This document shows positions 1 to 10,141 of a stretch of DNA of 64,000 bases, piece by piece. The notes under the pieces are model-generated. The model did no database searches. It saw nothing but the letters and a program-made list of their open reading frames with translations, and was not told the DNA's origin. This stretch comes from Treponema vincentii (lineage in GTDB: Bacteria > Spirochaetota > Spirochaetia > Treponematales > Treponemataceae). A program made the translations under genes and the position numbers. The DNA is taken from assembly GCF_010365865.1 (NCBI RefSeq), contig NZ_CP048020.1:1674001-1738000 (forward strand). The letters run 5' to 3'. The stretch's first letter is position 1, and each line of letters starts with the position of its first letter.

Positions 1-1930
1 GAGAATCTTCCTGACCGATTTTTGTAATACGCACCTGATAATAATCCGCGCCCTTAACAGGTGACCACGCAAATTTCGTTTTACCCTCAGGAAAAACGAT
101 AACGGTATTCCCGACATCAAATAAATTCGGTTTCTCCAACGGAGGCGCAACAGTAAAATACTTAGGTTCGGTTTTTATCGTCCCCGCTTGACCGCCTTCG
201 GAGACTATTCTCCAATACCACTGACCTTGCGGTAAAGAAATTCCTTCAATGCCGTTACCGGATGTCTTTATATCGACAGCAAGTGTCGAGAAATCTTGGG
301 AAGCGGATACTTGAAAGTGTTTTTCCGTTTCGATGTTTGTTTTCCATGTAAACCGGGTATCGGGACACAGAGTATCTGCAAGTACATATCCGTTAGGCGG
401 GAAAATACCACGCAGTGTATAATCGGTATTAACCGTTTCAAATTTAGCCGGTGCGGAAGCGACCATCTCGGTACCTTTTGAATCGATTCCCGATACCGTC
501 CAATAGTATTCACCGTTAGGCAAAACCGTTGCGGCATTATCAAGCTTAAAAGAATTGGATTCAACGATGGTATCGACGACAATCGTCTTCATTTGGGCGT
601 CTTTTGCAACTTTAAGCCGATACGACTTTGTTTCGGAGATGTTTTTCCATGCAAAAGCCATTTCTTTCCCACGCGCAGTTTCCGCCGTTGCCTGAGGAAA
701 TAACACCTGTGGGATTTCGGCTGCGGCAGCTTGTTTCTCTATATGAAAAAACGATACTTTCGACGCTTCAGGCGCATTTTCAACTCCGATAAGATACCGA
801 GGGGTAACGCGCCAATACCATGTTCCTTCACCGAACTCGGATAACGTCAGCGATTGAGTATTGATAAAGCGGCTGAATTGGGGGGCTTTCAGTTCAGGAT
901 TGTCGGCAACTTCCAACAAATAAGAAGCGACAAGGGAATTTCCCTCCCACAAGAATCGTACGATTGGAGCTGTCTCCGTATAGGTATACTCCGCTTCGAA
1001 AGCCGGTTCCAACAGTACCGGAGCAGGAGCCGCAATAATATTCACCTTACCGGATTGCACATTCGCGTCAGACGATCCGGAGGCAGAAGAATAAAGCCTC
1101 CAATAGAATGATCTGTTCTGTTGCGTAAGCGTAAATTCCGTCAAACCGGTAACCGTGTATTTTTGAACTTCATCGGAGAAACTACCGAGCGGTGAAGTCT
1201 CCAGTATTATCTCCTCACCGGTGGGCAATGAGCTTTGCCATTGGAAGGGCACATCGGTGCCGCGGCCGCTCTGGTCAAGCAGTTTAATGTTTTTTCCCGG
1301 TCTTACCACCACAAGCGGAAGCTGAACACCCGCCTGCATTACCGCCCCTTGGGTCAACACTTCGGCAGTGCCTGCTCCATCCTGTCCGGTAACGGCGGCT
1401 TCCCCTTTTTCGACGACAAGCTGCAGACTCCCCTCGCCACTTTTATCCGCACGAAACGAAGACCCTTTTGAAACCTTCGCTGTCGTATTTTCCGAACTAA
1501 TCAGCATATTTGAAGAGTCCGAAGTTTCAACTGACACAAGCCCATCCGTCAGATCAATGCGGGATTCTTCATTATTGACAAACACCTGAATCATTGTATT
1601 TGAACCGAGCTCGACGACATTACGGTCGATAAAATACAATGTTGCTTCCGCTTCGGGGGATGTACGTATCGTATCACCGTTATACACAGGGGAATTCTGT
1701 TGTGGACGATCCCAGACAGCGCGGTCGATAAACTTACGCTGAACCGACTTATACTTATACTGCACGGTCGCAACCGGTGTCTTATCGTTACGTGAAAATG
1801 TTCTATTTAAATTCCTCACGAATAAAAATGAACAAATAAAAATGATCAATAGACAAAGGGCTACAACGGAAATATCCACACCCGGATTTTTAAAACTAGG
1901 ATTGGATTTTGTATTTTTTCTCGTCTTCAT
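1..1930 (-). CDS. FecR-domain membrane-anchored protein with fibronectin-like modules (partial)
   Basis: The reading frame opens at an ATG at 1930 and stays open to the window edge, so only the first ~643 residues are present and the C-terminus is missing. A short basic N-terminus is followed by one membrane segment (about residues 19-38), which predicts an inner-membrane anchor with a periplasmic body. A FecR-like region follows (about residues 75-190, with GDTIRTSPEAEATLYF and a DLTDGLVSVET strand). After it come repeated beta-sandwich-like modules, each ending in a W-Y-W motif (TWYWRV, EYYWTVSG, QWYWRIVS). The start lies 35 nt inside the adenylate cyclase gene, which implies translational coupling. 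The same pair order (cyclase, then FecR protein) is known from T. pallidum (TP0485/TP0484, from memory). The molecular role is unknown; a scaffold or envelope-binding role is inference. Confidence 0.85.
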   Translation of the reverse strand, partial: MKTRKNTKSNPSFKNPGVDISVVALCLLIIFICSFLFVRNLNRTFSRNDKTPVATVQYKYKSVQRKFIDRAVWDRPQQNSPVYNGDTIRTSPEAEATLYFIDRNVVELGSNTMIQVFVNNEESRIDLTDGLVSVETSDSSNMLISSENTTAKVSKGSSFRADKSGEGSLQLVVEKGEAAVTGQDGAGTAEVLTQGAVMQAGVQLPLVVVRPGKNIKLLDQSGRGTDVPFQWQSSLPTGEEIILETSPLGSFSDEVQKYTVTGLTEFTLTQQNRSFYWRLYSSASGSSDANVQSGKVNIIAAPAPVLLEPAFEAEYTYTETAPIVRFLWEGNSLVASYLLEVADNPELKAPQFSRFINTQSLTLSEFGEGTWYWRVTPRYLIGVENAPEASKVSFFHIEKQAAAAEIPQVLFPQATAETARGKEMAFAWKNISETKSYRLKVAKDAQMKTIVVDTIVESNSFKLDNAATVLPNGEYYWTVSGIDSKGTEMVASAPAKFETVNTDYTLRGIFPPNGYVLADTLCPDTRFTWKTNIETEKHFQVSASQDFSTLAVDIKTSGNGIEGISLPQGQWYWRIVSEGGQAGTIKTEPKYFTVAPPLEKPNLFDVGNTVIVFPEGKTKFAWSPVKGADYYQVRITKIGQEDS

Positions 1931-3806
1931 TGAGATTTACCTTTGCAAAATCGGGAATAGGGATTCCCAACACATTTCTAATCTGATTAAGACTTGTCGG
2001 CCCTTTTTCGCCCGCACCCGGAATACCTTTTTCGTTGGGCATATTGATGACCGCAAACATGCGGAGCGGTTTCTCTTTTCCTTTTACGGTAACGGACGGC
2101 ATCTCTTCTACCAGAACCTGATCATGCACGAGCTTATAGGTGTATTCGGTGATAAGAATGTCGGTACCCATCGGTTTATTCAGCGCTTCCGTTCGGGAGG
2201 CAAGGTTAACCGCATCGCCGATAACTGTATATTCCATACGCTTCTGAGAACCGATTTGCCCGGCAACGACCGCCCCGGAATTGATACCGCATCCGATGCG
2301 GATAATCGGCTTTTTATCCCCTCCCCGTCCGCGGTTAAACTGCATCAAAGCTGCCCGCATACGGAGCGCTGCGCGGATACAATTCAACGCATCTTCGCGC
2401 GGAGAGCCGGAACTCGTCGGCGCACCCCAGACAGCCATAATCGCATCGCCGATAAACTTATCGACAACACCATGTGTGTCATTGACACATTCAACCATCT
2501 GAGTCATATATTCATTTAAAAATCCGACAACTTCAAACGGTTCGAGTTTTTCCGAAATCGCGGTAAACGAACGAATATCCGAAAAGAATATCGTTGTTTC
2601 TTTGGTTTCACCGCCGAGTGCCAACCGCCCCTGCGCTGCAAGCTCCGCGATCTCCTTATTAATAAACCTTCCGAACGAATCCTTTAAGCGTTCCCGTTCA
2701 GCAAGACCTTTTCCCATCTGTACGAAACTTGAAGTTAAAAGCCCCACTTCATCATGCGTTTTCGGCTTTAAGTCAAGTTCGTATTCGCCCGCTTCAATTT
2801 GGTGAGCTGCGACGGTCAGCAGCTTGATCGGTGTGCTGATGGATTTGGATAAGAACCACACAAACATTGCCGAAAGAGCGAGTACCGCAATGCTTAAATA
2901 GAGGTTGCGCTTTGCCGTATCGTTGACGGGCTCAAGAACCTGCTCCGCTTCTGCAGTGGTAAGAACCGCCGCATCGCCGAGTGAAAGGCGCGTATACGAA
3001 CCGAAATACTTTTTACCTGCTTCATCCTGAAACAGCATTTGCCGGTTGGTATCGCCGTTTTCGCGCATTTGGGTAAAGAGCGGAAAGGTAGCGACGCTCG
3101 CACCGCGGCGGATAAGATCAAAATCAGGATGAATAAGTACATCCCCCCTATCGTTTACGAGATACGTTGTCTGCAATGTCCCTTGCCCGAACCCGTCGGA
3201 GAGCTTCTCTGCAGAAAAGAATACCGCAAGCCCTTGTGCAAGACCTTTCTCTTTATACGGATAAAACAAGACCAACATCGGTTGATTAAAAAGCGGCGCG
3301 GCATTGAGGATCTTCATAATCCCCTGCTCTACTTGAGCCGCTGCCTCCCGTTCTTGCTTTAAAAACGCTTCTACTAGTGACGGCTCCAGCTCATGGGATA
3401 AAAAGAACGTCGTATTCAGCAATGTACGGTCGATACCGTCAGAACGTCGTGAATCGGTAACCAGAACAGCTGCAACCGAAGGGTTGCGTTCAAAATAAAA
3501 CGCGGCAGCTTGCTTTGCAAAACTGCTTGAACTTTCGGCTGTATTGATAAGATCCAATAACAGAAAAGCATTTGCTCTAATGGAAGAAAGTTCATTTTCA
3601 ACGGAACTTGCCGCTTGAGCGTTCACCGTTCGGTTGTTTTCCTCGGCAGTAATTCGGACATCTTCGCTGCCGAACCATGTTACCAATAGGGTAATCGTTC
3701 CAAGCGCAATAATAAGTAAAATGGAAATCATCATAACCAATTTTACTGCTATCGGAAATTTTACCCTTTCCTGTCCAACAGTATGCGTGTTTTTTTGTTC
3801 TGACAT
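1896..3806 (-). CDS. Membrane-bound class III adenylate/guanylate cyclase
   Basis: 636 residues. An N-terminal membrane segment (about residues 17-44) is followed by a periplasmic sensor region of ~250 residues, a second membrane segment near residue 305, a HAMP linker (begins KSISTPIKLL) and a C-terminal class III cyclase domain. The domain has the metal-binding aspartates in FFSDIRSFT and DKFIGDAIMAVWG, and the substrate-end motif VIGDAVNLASR. It would make cAMP (or cGMP) from ATP (GTP) in response to a periplasmic signal; the ligand is unknown. A GGAG box lies 7 nt before the ATG. The stop overlaps the start of the FecR-like gene by 35 nt, suggesting a two-gene operon. Confidence 0.93.
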   Translation of the reverse strand: MSEQKNTHTVGQERVKFPIAVKLVMMISILLIIALGTITLLVTWFGSEDVRITAEENNRTVNAQAASSVENELSSIRANAFLLLDLINTAESSSSFAKQAAAFYFERNPSVAAVLVTDSRRSDGIDRTLLNTTFFLSHELEPSLVEAFLKQEREAAAQVEQGIMKILNAAPLFNQPMLVLFYPYKEKGLAQGLAVFFSAEKLSDGFGQGTLQTTYLVNDRGDVLIHPDFDLIRRGASVATFPLFTQMRENGDTNRQMLFQDEAGKKYFGSYTRLSLGDAAVLTTAEAEQVLEPVNDTAKRNLYLSIAVLALSAMFVWFLSKSISTPIKLLTVAAHQIEAGEYELDLKPKTHDEVGLLTSSFVQMGKGLAERERLKDSFGRFINKEIAELAAQGRLALGGETKETTIFFSDIRSFTAISEKLEPFEVVGFLNEYMTQMVECVNDTHGVVDKFIGDAIMAVWGAPTSSGSPREDALNCIRAALRMRAALMQFNRGRGGDKKPIIRIGCGINSGAVVAGQIGSQKRMEYTVIGDAVNLASRTEALNKPMGTDILITEYTYKLVHDQVLVEEMPSVTVKGKEKPLRMFAVINMPNEKGIPGAGEKGPTSLNQIRNVLGIPIPDFAKVNLNEDEKKYKIQS

Positions 3807-4015
3807 TTATTTCTCCGCATTCGGAAATGACCACCATTTTCCTAAAGAAAACTCCATCATCCGAATTTTTACATTTAGCACACAATATCTCTTATTATTT
3901 TATTATAACTTCCTATTTATCGCAAGGTAAATAGAAAAAGAAATATGAAACTTAAAAAAAAGAACCATGGTTATTGCCCTTTAAATGCACGTAAGGCCAT
4001 CGACATGGTACCGTA

Positions 4016-4050
4016 AGCCCTCTAAAAATACACTTTTTAGAGGGCTTTTT
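4016..4050 (+). terminator. Strong hairpin with plus-strand T tail between gatB and the cyclase
   Basis: A perfect 13-bp inverted repeat (AGCCCTCTAAAAA / TTTTTAGAGGGCT, 5-nt loop) is followed by a T run on the plus strand (to 4050, then gcttcttttt). The flanking genes are all on the minus strand, where the hairpin is not followed by a T run. It therefore looks like an intrinsic terminator for plus-strand (antisense) transcription, although it sits just after the gatB stop. Confidence 0.6.
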
Positions 4051-4069
4051 GCTTCTTTTTGTAATGCAT

Positions 4070-5545
4070 TTATAACGCAGCAAGTTTTTTCCGTACCAGT
4101 TCCGTAGTTTGATTAGGATTCGCCTTGCCCTGCGATTTTTTCATCACCTGCCCCATCAGCCAGCCGGCGACATTAGTCTTGCCCTTTTTCCAGTCGGCGA
4201 TAGCTTGGGGATTTGCCGCAAAGACCTCATCCACCAGTTTCTCGATAGTGCCGGTATCGCTTACCTGCGTCATTCCCCTATTTTTGATGATCTGCCGGGG
4301 ATGTTCACCGCTTTCCAACATCTCTACAAAAACATCCTTTGCCTGCTTGCTGGTAATAGTCTGTGCATCAAGTTCATTGACCAGTTCGGCAATATGGTCA
4401 GGACCAAACGGAAGCTGCTCAAGTCCAATATGCTTTTCATTTAATACCGCAAGGACTTCCGCAAGTACCCAGTTGGCAACTTTTTTGGGGTCTTTTGTTT
4501 GAGCGGCAGCAGCCTCAAACCACTCCGCTAAATTCCGCTCGGTTGTCAGTGTTTCCACATCGAATTGAGAAAGGCCGTACTCTTTTTTAAACCGTTCCCG
4601 TTTTGCAGCCGGAAGCTCTCCAACGGTTTTGCATACCGAATCGATGTATCCACGGCTCAGCATCAGCGAAGGAATATCGGGTTCGCGCATAAAACGGTAG
4701 TCAAGCGCGGAATTTTTTGTGCGCTGGATAACGGTTTTTCCGCTCGGCTCATCCCAGCCCATTGTACGTTTAAAATCAGCCGAATACTCCTGCCGGTCGG
4801 TTTTAAACTCTTCGAGCTGCCGCTGAACTTCATACGCACAGGCATCGCGTACCGTTCTAAACGAGTTCATATTCTTAATTTCGGAAATCGGCGTCCGGTA
4901 TTCTTTGCCGTTTTCAAATACTTTTAGGTTGATGTTCGCATCGCAGCGCATCGCGCCTTCTTCCAAGTTACCGTCGGTAACGCCGATAAACTTTAAAATT
5001 TCCCGAATTGTCTGCATATACTGTGCTGCTTCTTCGGGGCTTTTCATATCCGGCTTAGATACGATTTCGATAAGCGGAACCCCGCAGCGGTTATAATCTA
5101 CATAGCTATGCGCTCCTTCGATGTGAAGGCTTTTACCGGCATCTTCTTCGAGATGAATACGCTCAATTCTGATTGTCCGCATCTCGGGCGGTTCATTAGG
5201 AGCCGCCATATTGATTTCAACCTGACCGTTTTCACAAATCGGTTTATCGAATTGGGTAATCTGGTAGCCTTTAACCAAGTCGGGATAAAAGTAATGCTTC
5301 CGGTCAAACTTGCTGAATTCGTTGATCGTGCAGCCAAGCGCAAAACCTGCTTTAATACCGAGTTTGACGTATTCGTCGCCGACAACGGGCAAGGCGCCGG
5401 GAAGTCCTAAACAAACCGGACAGACACGGGAATTCGGCATTCCGCCGTAACGGTTTTCGCAGGAACAGAACGCTTTTGTCTTTGTTAACAGTTGGCAGTG
5501 AATTTCACAGCCGATAATTACTTCGTAGGATAATTCCGAACTCAT
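4070..5545 (-). CDS. gatB: Asp-tRNA(Asn)/Glu-tRNA(Gln) amidotransferase subunit B
   Basis: 491 residues, the usual length for GatB. This subunit binds the misacylated Glu-tRNA(Gln) or Asp-tRNA(Asn), and with GatA and GatC converts it to the amide form. The GatB signature appears in [13 protein letters not shown], the [10 protein letters not shown] zinc-knuckle region and the [15 protein letters not shown] segment. The C-terminal YqeY-like tRNA-binding tail is present ([17 protein letters not shown]). The start overlaps the gatA stop by 4 nt, giving a gatC-gatA-gatB operon. Confidence 0.98.
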   Translation of the reverse strand: MSSELSYEVIIGCEIHCQLLTKTKAFCSCENRYGGMPNSRVCPVCLGLPGALPVVGDEYVKLGIKAGFALGCTINEFSKFDRKHYFYPDLVKGYQITQFDKPICENGQVEINMAAPNEPPEMRTIRIERIHLEEDAGKSLHIEGAHSYVDYNRCGVPLIEIVSKPDMKSPEEAAQYMQTIREILKFIGVTDGNLEEGAMRCDANINLKVFENGKEYRTPISEIKNMNSFRTVRDACAYEVQRQLEEFKTDRQEYSADFKRTMGWDEPSGKTVIQRTKNSALDYRFMREPDIPSLMLSRGYIDSVCKTVGELPAAKRERFKKEYGLSQFDVETLTTERNLAEWFEAAAAQTKDPKKVANWVLAEVLAVLNEKHIGLEQLPFGPDHIAELVNELDAQTITSKQAKDVFVEMLESGEHPRQIIKNRGMTQVSDTGTIEKLVDEVFAANPQAIADWKKGKTNVAGWLMGQVMKKSQGKANPNQTTELVRKKLAAL

Positions 5546-7008
5546 ACCCGTTCCGCCTCCAACGTTTTTGCCAATCGTAAGATTTTTCCTTCGGAAAGCT
5601 TCGCGCCCACAATTTGCATACCGATCGGGCGGCCGTCTTGTGCTTTGCCCGCGGGTATCGACAGCGCCGGAATATGGGATAAATTAACAAATGTCGTAAA
5701 CAAATCCGAAAGGTACATCGCAAGCGGATCGTTTACGCGCTCACCGAGCTTAAACGCCGGTGTCGGCGCGGTCGGGCAGAAAATAAAATCATAGTGCTGT
5801 AAAACCGCCCCGACCTCTTTTTCCATACGGGCGCGGACACGGAGCGCATTTTCATAGCAATCCCCCGACAGGTGATGCGACAACACATAGTTTCCGGTGA
5901 TAATGCGCCGTTTTACCTCACGGCCGAACCCTGCTGATCGGGTGGCACAATATAGCTCGTCGTACCCTTTGCCCGGATCCACACGTAAGCCGTAGCGGAT
6001 TCCGTCAAAACGGGCAAGATTGCTCGCCGCCTCGGAAAGCGCAATAACATAGTACATTGCAATGGCAGATTCCAACACCGGTATGGAAACGGGATCGACT
6101 TGAATACCCTTTGAGGCAAACCAACTGCGGAACTTTTCAAACAGCACCGCAACATCCGTATCCAAACCTTTCGCTTGCGTAAATTCAACCGGTAATGCAA
6201 TGCGGAGTTTTTTTAACTCGTTGTCGGCGTAGGGTTGCAAGTATGCGCAGGAAGAAAAATCATATTGGACACTCGTTTCATCATGCGGATCGGCGCCTCC
6301 TGCGACCGAAAGGCCTAATCCGACATCATCTACACAGCGGGCAAAAAGCCCTACTTGATCGAGCGAAGAGCCGAACGCGACGACGCCGTAGCGGCTGATA
6401 GCGCCGTAAGTCGGTTTTAATCCGTATATTCCGCAATACGAAGCGGGAAGTCGTACGGAACCACCCGTTTCCGTACCGAGCGCAAACGGAACCTGAAAAC
6501 CGGCAACCACCGCTGCGGAACCGCCCGAACTGCCGCCGGGTGTCAGCGCGCGATCTACAGGATTATGCGACGGCCCATATACCGAATATTCGGTGGAAGA
6601 GCCCATCGCAAACTCATCCATATTTGCTCTACCAATCGGGATTGCGCCAGCCTCCGTTAAACGGGTAATAACCGTTGCGTTATACGGGGCTCTGTAACCG
6701 TCCAATATCTTACTGCAGCAGGTACAAAGTTTCCCGCGTATTGAAATATTATCTTTTACTGCAAAGGGTAACCCTAAAAGCGGCTTATCAGCCCCCTTGC
6801 CTTCTTTCCGTAGTGCATCGGCTTTTTCCGCTTGCGCTTCTGCATCGTCAAAAAACTCAATAAATCCATGCAACGGCGTCGTTTGCTTTTCATCCGCCTG
6901 ATATGCTGCCTTTAATGCACGAACGATGTCAACGGAAGAGGCCACCCCTTCTTCCAAGTACGTTTTTAATTCGGCTAAGCTCGCTGTACAAAGATCTTTC
7001 ATGATCAC
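5542..7008 (-). CDS. gatA: Asp-tRNA(Asn)/Glu-tRNA(Gln) amidotransferase subunit A
   Basis: 488 residues, full length. It is an amidase-signature enzyme that releases ammonia from glutamine for the GatB reaction. The catalytic Lys lies in LPFAVKDNI, and the Gly/Ser-rich amidase core ([16 protein letters not shown]) carries the cis-Ser and nucleophilic Ser downstream ([13 protein letters not shown]). It overlaps gatC by 4 nt upstream and gatB by 4 nt downstream, so the three subunits are translationally coupled. Confidence 0.98.
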   Translation of the reverse strand: MIMKDLCTASLAELKTYLEEGVASSVDIVRALKAAYQADEKQTTPLHGFIEFFDDAEAQAEKADALRKEGKGADKPLLGLPFAVKDNISIRGKLCTCCSKILDGYRAPYNATVITRLTEAGAIPIGRANMDEFAMGSSTEYSVYGPSHNPVDRALTPGGSSGGSAAVVAGFQVPFALGTETGGSVRLPASYCGIYGLKPTYGAISRYGVVAFGSSLDQVGLFARCVDDVGLGLSVAGGADPHDETSVQYDFSSCAYLQPYADNELKKLRIALPVEFTQAKGLDTDVAVLFEKFRSWFASKGIQVDPVSIPVLESAIAMYYVIALSEAASNLARFDGIRYGLRVDPGKGYDELYCATRSAGFGREVKRRIITGNYVLSHHLSGDCYENALRVRARMEKEVGAVLQHYDFIFCPTAPTPAFKLGERVNDPLAMYLSDLFTTFVNLSHIPALSIPAGKAQDGRPIGMQIVGAKLSEGKILRLAKTLEAERV

Positions 7009-7310
7009 ACCCCACTCCCGAGAACTTTAGGTACACGAAAATAGCCGTCCATATATTCACTCGACATCTTCTTTAAATCCGACTGCGTTATGCCAGCTGA
7101 AATGGTATCGCTGCGGAGTAACTCTTCCGAAATCATTGCAGTGTCGTCTGCCTCGGTAGATACATCATACTTTTTGAGAATATCGAAATATTCGATAATT
7201 TGACTAACCTGTCCGGCAATAGACTCTGTGTCACTGTCATTCGAAGAAAGGCGCGAGAGATAGAGTAAATTATCGAATACTTCAGGAGTAATTTTGCTGT
7301 TTTGATCCAT
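7005..7310 (-). CDS. gatC: Asp-tRNA(Asn)/Glu-tRNA(Gln) amidotransferase subunit C
   Basis: 101 residues, the normal size of GatC, which clamps GatA and GatB together. The N-terminal pattern (KITPEVFDNLLYLSRLSSND) and the central QVSQIIEYFDILKKYDV helix match the family. It is first in the gatCAB operon and its stop overlaps gatA. The ATG is preceded by AAGGAAAAACG, giving a plausible ribosome site. Confidence 0.95.
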   Translation of the reverse strand: MDQNSKITPEVFDNLLYLSRLSSNDSDTESIAGQVSQIIEYFDILKKYDVSTEADDTAMISEELLRSDTISAGITQSDLKKMSSEYMDGYFRVPKVLGSGV

Positions 7311-7338
7311 CGTTTTTCCTTAACTATAAATATTTAAG

Positions 7339-7382
7339 GGGAACCCAAAAAACTTCAGTTTTCAGAGGTTCCCACTTTTTTT
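7339..7382 (+). terminator. Nested hairpin in front of gatC, T run on plus strand
   Basis: An outer stem GGGAACC/GGTTCCC (7339-7345 with 7367-7373) encloses an inner stem AAAACT/AGTTTT. A T7 run follows on the plus strand (7376-7382). On the minus strand it sits between the chemoreceptor gene and gatC, and there the tail is only CTTAAATATTT. It could end antisense transcription from the plus strand, or act as a weak minus-strand terminator or leader for gatCAB. Confidence 0.45.
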
Positions 7383-7463
7383 AGTCAACATACCCCGATG
7401 CAGAGCGCTGCCGAAGAACGGCGGGTATTAAAACCTCCGCATGAATAAACATCGGAAATATGA

Positions 7464-9862
7464 TTAGATTTCCGGGACTTCATTTTCATCCGGACATGTT
7501 TCTCGATTTTGAGAGGATAACCGATTTAAACGGCTGATAATTTCACGTGTTTGTTCTTGCGATTCTGCCGTTTTCGAAAAAATGCGTATTAGGCTGGTGA
7601 TATTATCAACCATTGCATCAATTTCAGCATTAACCTTTTCGGTAGCTTGCGTTAAATGGTCAAAACTGGTAACCGTATTTTCCCGTGTTTCGATAATCCG
7701 GCTATTTTCGTTCTTTAAGGCCGTCATTTCTTCCAACACTTCTTTCAACGTTTGTTCCATTCGGGTCGTATGAGCATCCGTATGTCCGATAAAGGTTGCG
7801 ATTTCTGCAAGCATATGCTCGAAATCGGTTACTTTATTGCTGATATCGGCAAAACTCTGGGCTAAAATATCCGCAGCAGAAGCAGTTTCGTCGATAGAAG
7901 TGGTAATTTGTTTAATAATCTTTCCGGTCGAATCCGATTCGGAAGACGCCCTCTCAGCCAAATTTCGAATTTCTTCAGCAACAACAGCAAACCCTTTTCC
8001 GGCATCACCTGCATGGGCAGCTTCGATAGCGGCATTCATTGCAAGCATATCCGTCTGCTCTGCAACCTGTGTTATCAGCTGGTTGGTTTCAAGCAAAACG
8101 GCAGAACGGGCAGTAATGTCGGATATCGTCTTTGTCATCTTTGAAAAGTTTGTTTTTCCGACTTCATTTGCTTGGAAGATATTCATAAAGTTATCTTGAA
8201 TAACCTTGAATTTTTCCGTCAGTAATTTTGTGTTTTGGATTAAGTCCGTAAGCTTATCCATTGCATCCTTCGACTTTTCACTTTGCTGTGTAATTTGCGT
8301 ATCCAAGCCTTCAAGGAAAGTATTTAAATAATTAGTATTGGTTTCCGTATCAATCAAACTCGTTTTCTGCGAAGATACTTCTTCGAGTACCAACTTAATA
8401 TAGCTTGAAATTTTATCTACATAGGACTGAGCGCTGTGCATATTCGAGGTCAACACGGTATCTTCGTTTGCCAAATCTTCGATAACTTTTTTAATTTCAG
8501 CGATAAATGTATTCAATTGATCGGAAGAGGCAATAACCTTATCGCGCATCAACTCGCTCTCTCTTTTCTCAAAATAAAATATTCTTGCAAATGAGACTGC
8601 TTGGATCAGCAGGAAAAAGAGAAGGCCAAAGGGGAGCGTCGCCGGCGTATGGATAAGCTCCATTCCCTCAAGGATATCGATCACGGAGGTTACCATCAGC
8701 GCAGCAAAACCTGTTGCAATAAACGACGCCTCCTTCTCTTTCTTTTTTATACACCAACCGCACGATGAGATATAGGAGGTATAAAACTTCTAAAAGACAA
8801 ACGACCTGATGTATATAGAGAAACGATGTAAAAAAAGCCCCTCTCGTAACAAGCGTTAAAATTCCATACAGCAAACCTTCAGAGACCCAGACAATGACAA
8901 TCGCTTTATGAATATATTTCTTGTAAAGTTCATAAAAGTACATGATGACGGGAATTGAAACGGTTGCAAAAACTGAAATAGTCCATACGGAGCACTGTCA
9001 TCCAGGAAAAGCCGAATAAATCGGATCCGATTATCGTTCCCGTCGAGAGTATTCGTATCATAACGATAAATACAAGCAGCGTAAAATACAAAATACTGAG
9101 CTCTTTTGTTCTGAAGATAAACAATATCAAATGGTAAAGACCGAGTGCTAATGCAAAACTGAAAATCATTGCTTCGATAAGTTTATTTCGATATATAGAC
9201 GATTCGATAACGGACGTTTTATTAATGATAACAGGATTGTATATACCCTGTTTCTTGTGATCAATACTTTTTATTTGAATCAAAAGATCGATCTGCGTTT
9301 CGCCAGCCGGTAATACAAAACAAGACGATTGCGCATCCGTAAGCTTTCTTCCGGAAGGATTATACGCGTCAAGTTTTACGCCGTTTGCAAAAACGGTTAG
9401 CGAAGGGAACCTGTTTTTCAGGTACACCGAAAGGGAAGGAGCTCCTTTAGGCAACAGTAGCCTTAGGGTATATGTCGCATAGCCGTTTGAAGGATAAGAT
9501 TTTCCTTGCCCCGATTTTCTATCTGCCCAAGAAGATGGTACCGCCATATATTCGGAGGGATCTTTCCAATCTTCCAAGAATTCGTTCCAAAAAAAACCGT
9601 AATTGCCGGAGAGAAGAACCTTACCGCGGGTATCAAAGTTCCAGTTTCGTAAATCGATAACACCGCCTTGTACTGTCGGCGCGGTTTCCGCATAGACAGC
9701 GGTACCCAAGCCAAAAAAAATAAAGGTCGTCAATACGACCGATAAAAGATACTTTTTATTATAGAAAGTTTTTTTAAACAGTGAAGGGCGGTATACCATA
9801 GCAGAAGCGGGACAAATCACTTCGGTATATTTTGCACCGGGACGAGAAATTAATTCTTTCAT
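7464..9862 (-). pseudogene. 7TM-DISM receptor fused to methyl-accepting chemotaxis domain, two frameshifts
   Basis: Three overlapping frames read as one protein. The first (start 9862, GGAG box 8-9 nt upstream) holds a signal peptide, a DISMED2-like jelly-roll sensor and the start of a seven-helix 7TMR-DISM domain. The second carries the middle helices (YFYELYKKYIHKA onward). The third (from about 8720) carries the last helices and an MCP signalling domain with the hairpin tip motif [16 protein letters not shown]. Removing one base from the T5 run (plus 8968-8972) and one from the A6 run (plus 8743-8748) restores one frame of about 798 codons. The intact protein would sense an extracellular ligand and signal to CheA. 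Either the gene is decayed or the runs are misread. The last 410 codons (7464-8696) could still be translated alone. Confidence 0.85.
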
Positions 9863-9982
9863 GCTGTAACTCTCCATAGGTATGCCGTTATCACAAAGGG
9901 ACGATACTTCCCCCATGATATGAACCGGCTATTTTGAATGTATTTAGTATAGACTAAAAATATGAATTATGCTATCACCCTA

Positions 9983-10106
9983 CTTTTGAAAATATGCATA
10001 CCGTCTACGGCGTTGCAGGGTGAATAACAGTCCTCGACGTGCAAAAAGCACGCCTGCGGGTGTTATTCACTCTGCGCCTTGTATCCGGTACTACTATTTT
10101 CAAAAG
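9983..10106. repeat. Intergenic imperfect palindrome (REP/MITE-like)
   Basis: Two arms of about 46 nt (9983-10029 and 10061-10106) are imperfect inverted copies. They share cttttgaaaata at the outer ends and gtgaataaca at the inner ends. The centre holds a small GTGC-AAAAA-GCAC hairpin. The 12-mer ACGGCGTTGCAG occurs at the left arm (about 10006-10017) and again just after the right arm (about 10128-10139). It fills the gap between the receptor gene and the symporter and has no open frame. Confidence 0.6.
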
Positions 10107-10141
10107 CGCTGGAATTACGGGGCATATACGGCGTTGCAGCG

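Noticed and set aside
1842-2519. Plus-strand ORF of 225 codons opposite the cyclase
   Set aside because: Shadow of the conserved minus-strand cyclase; no family similarity.
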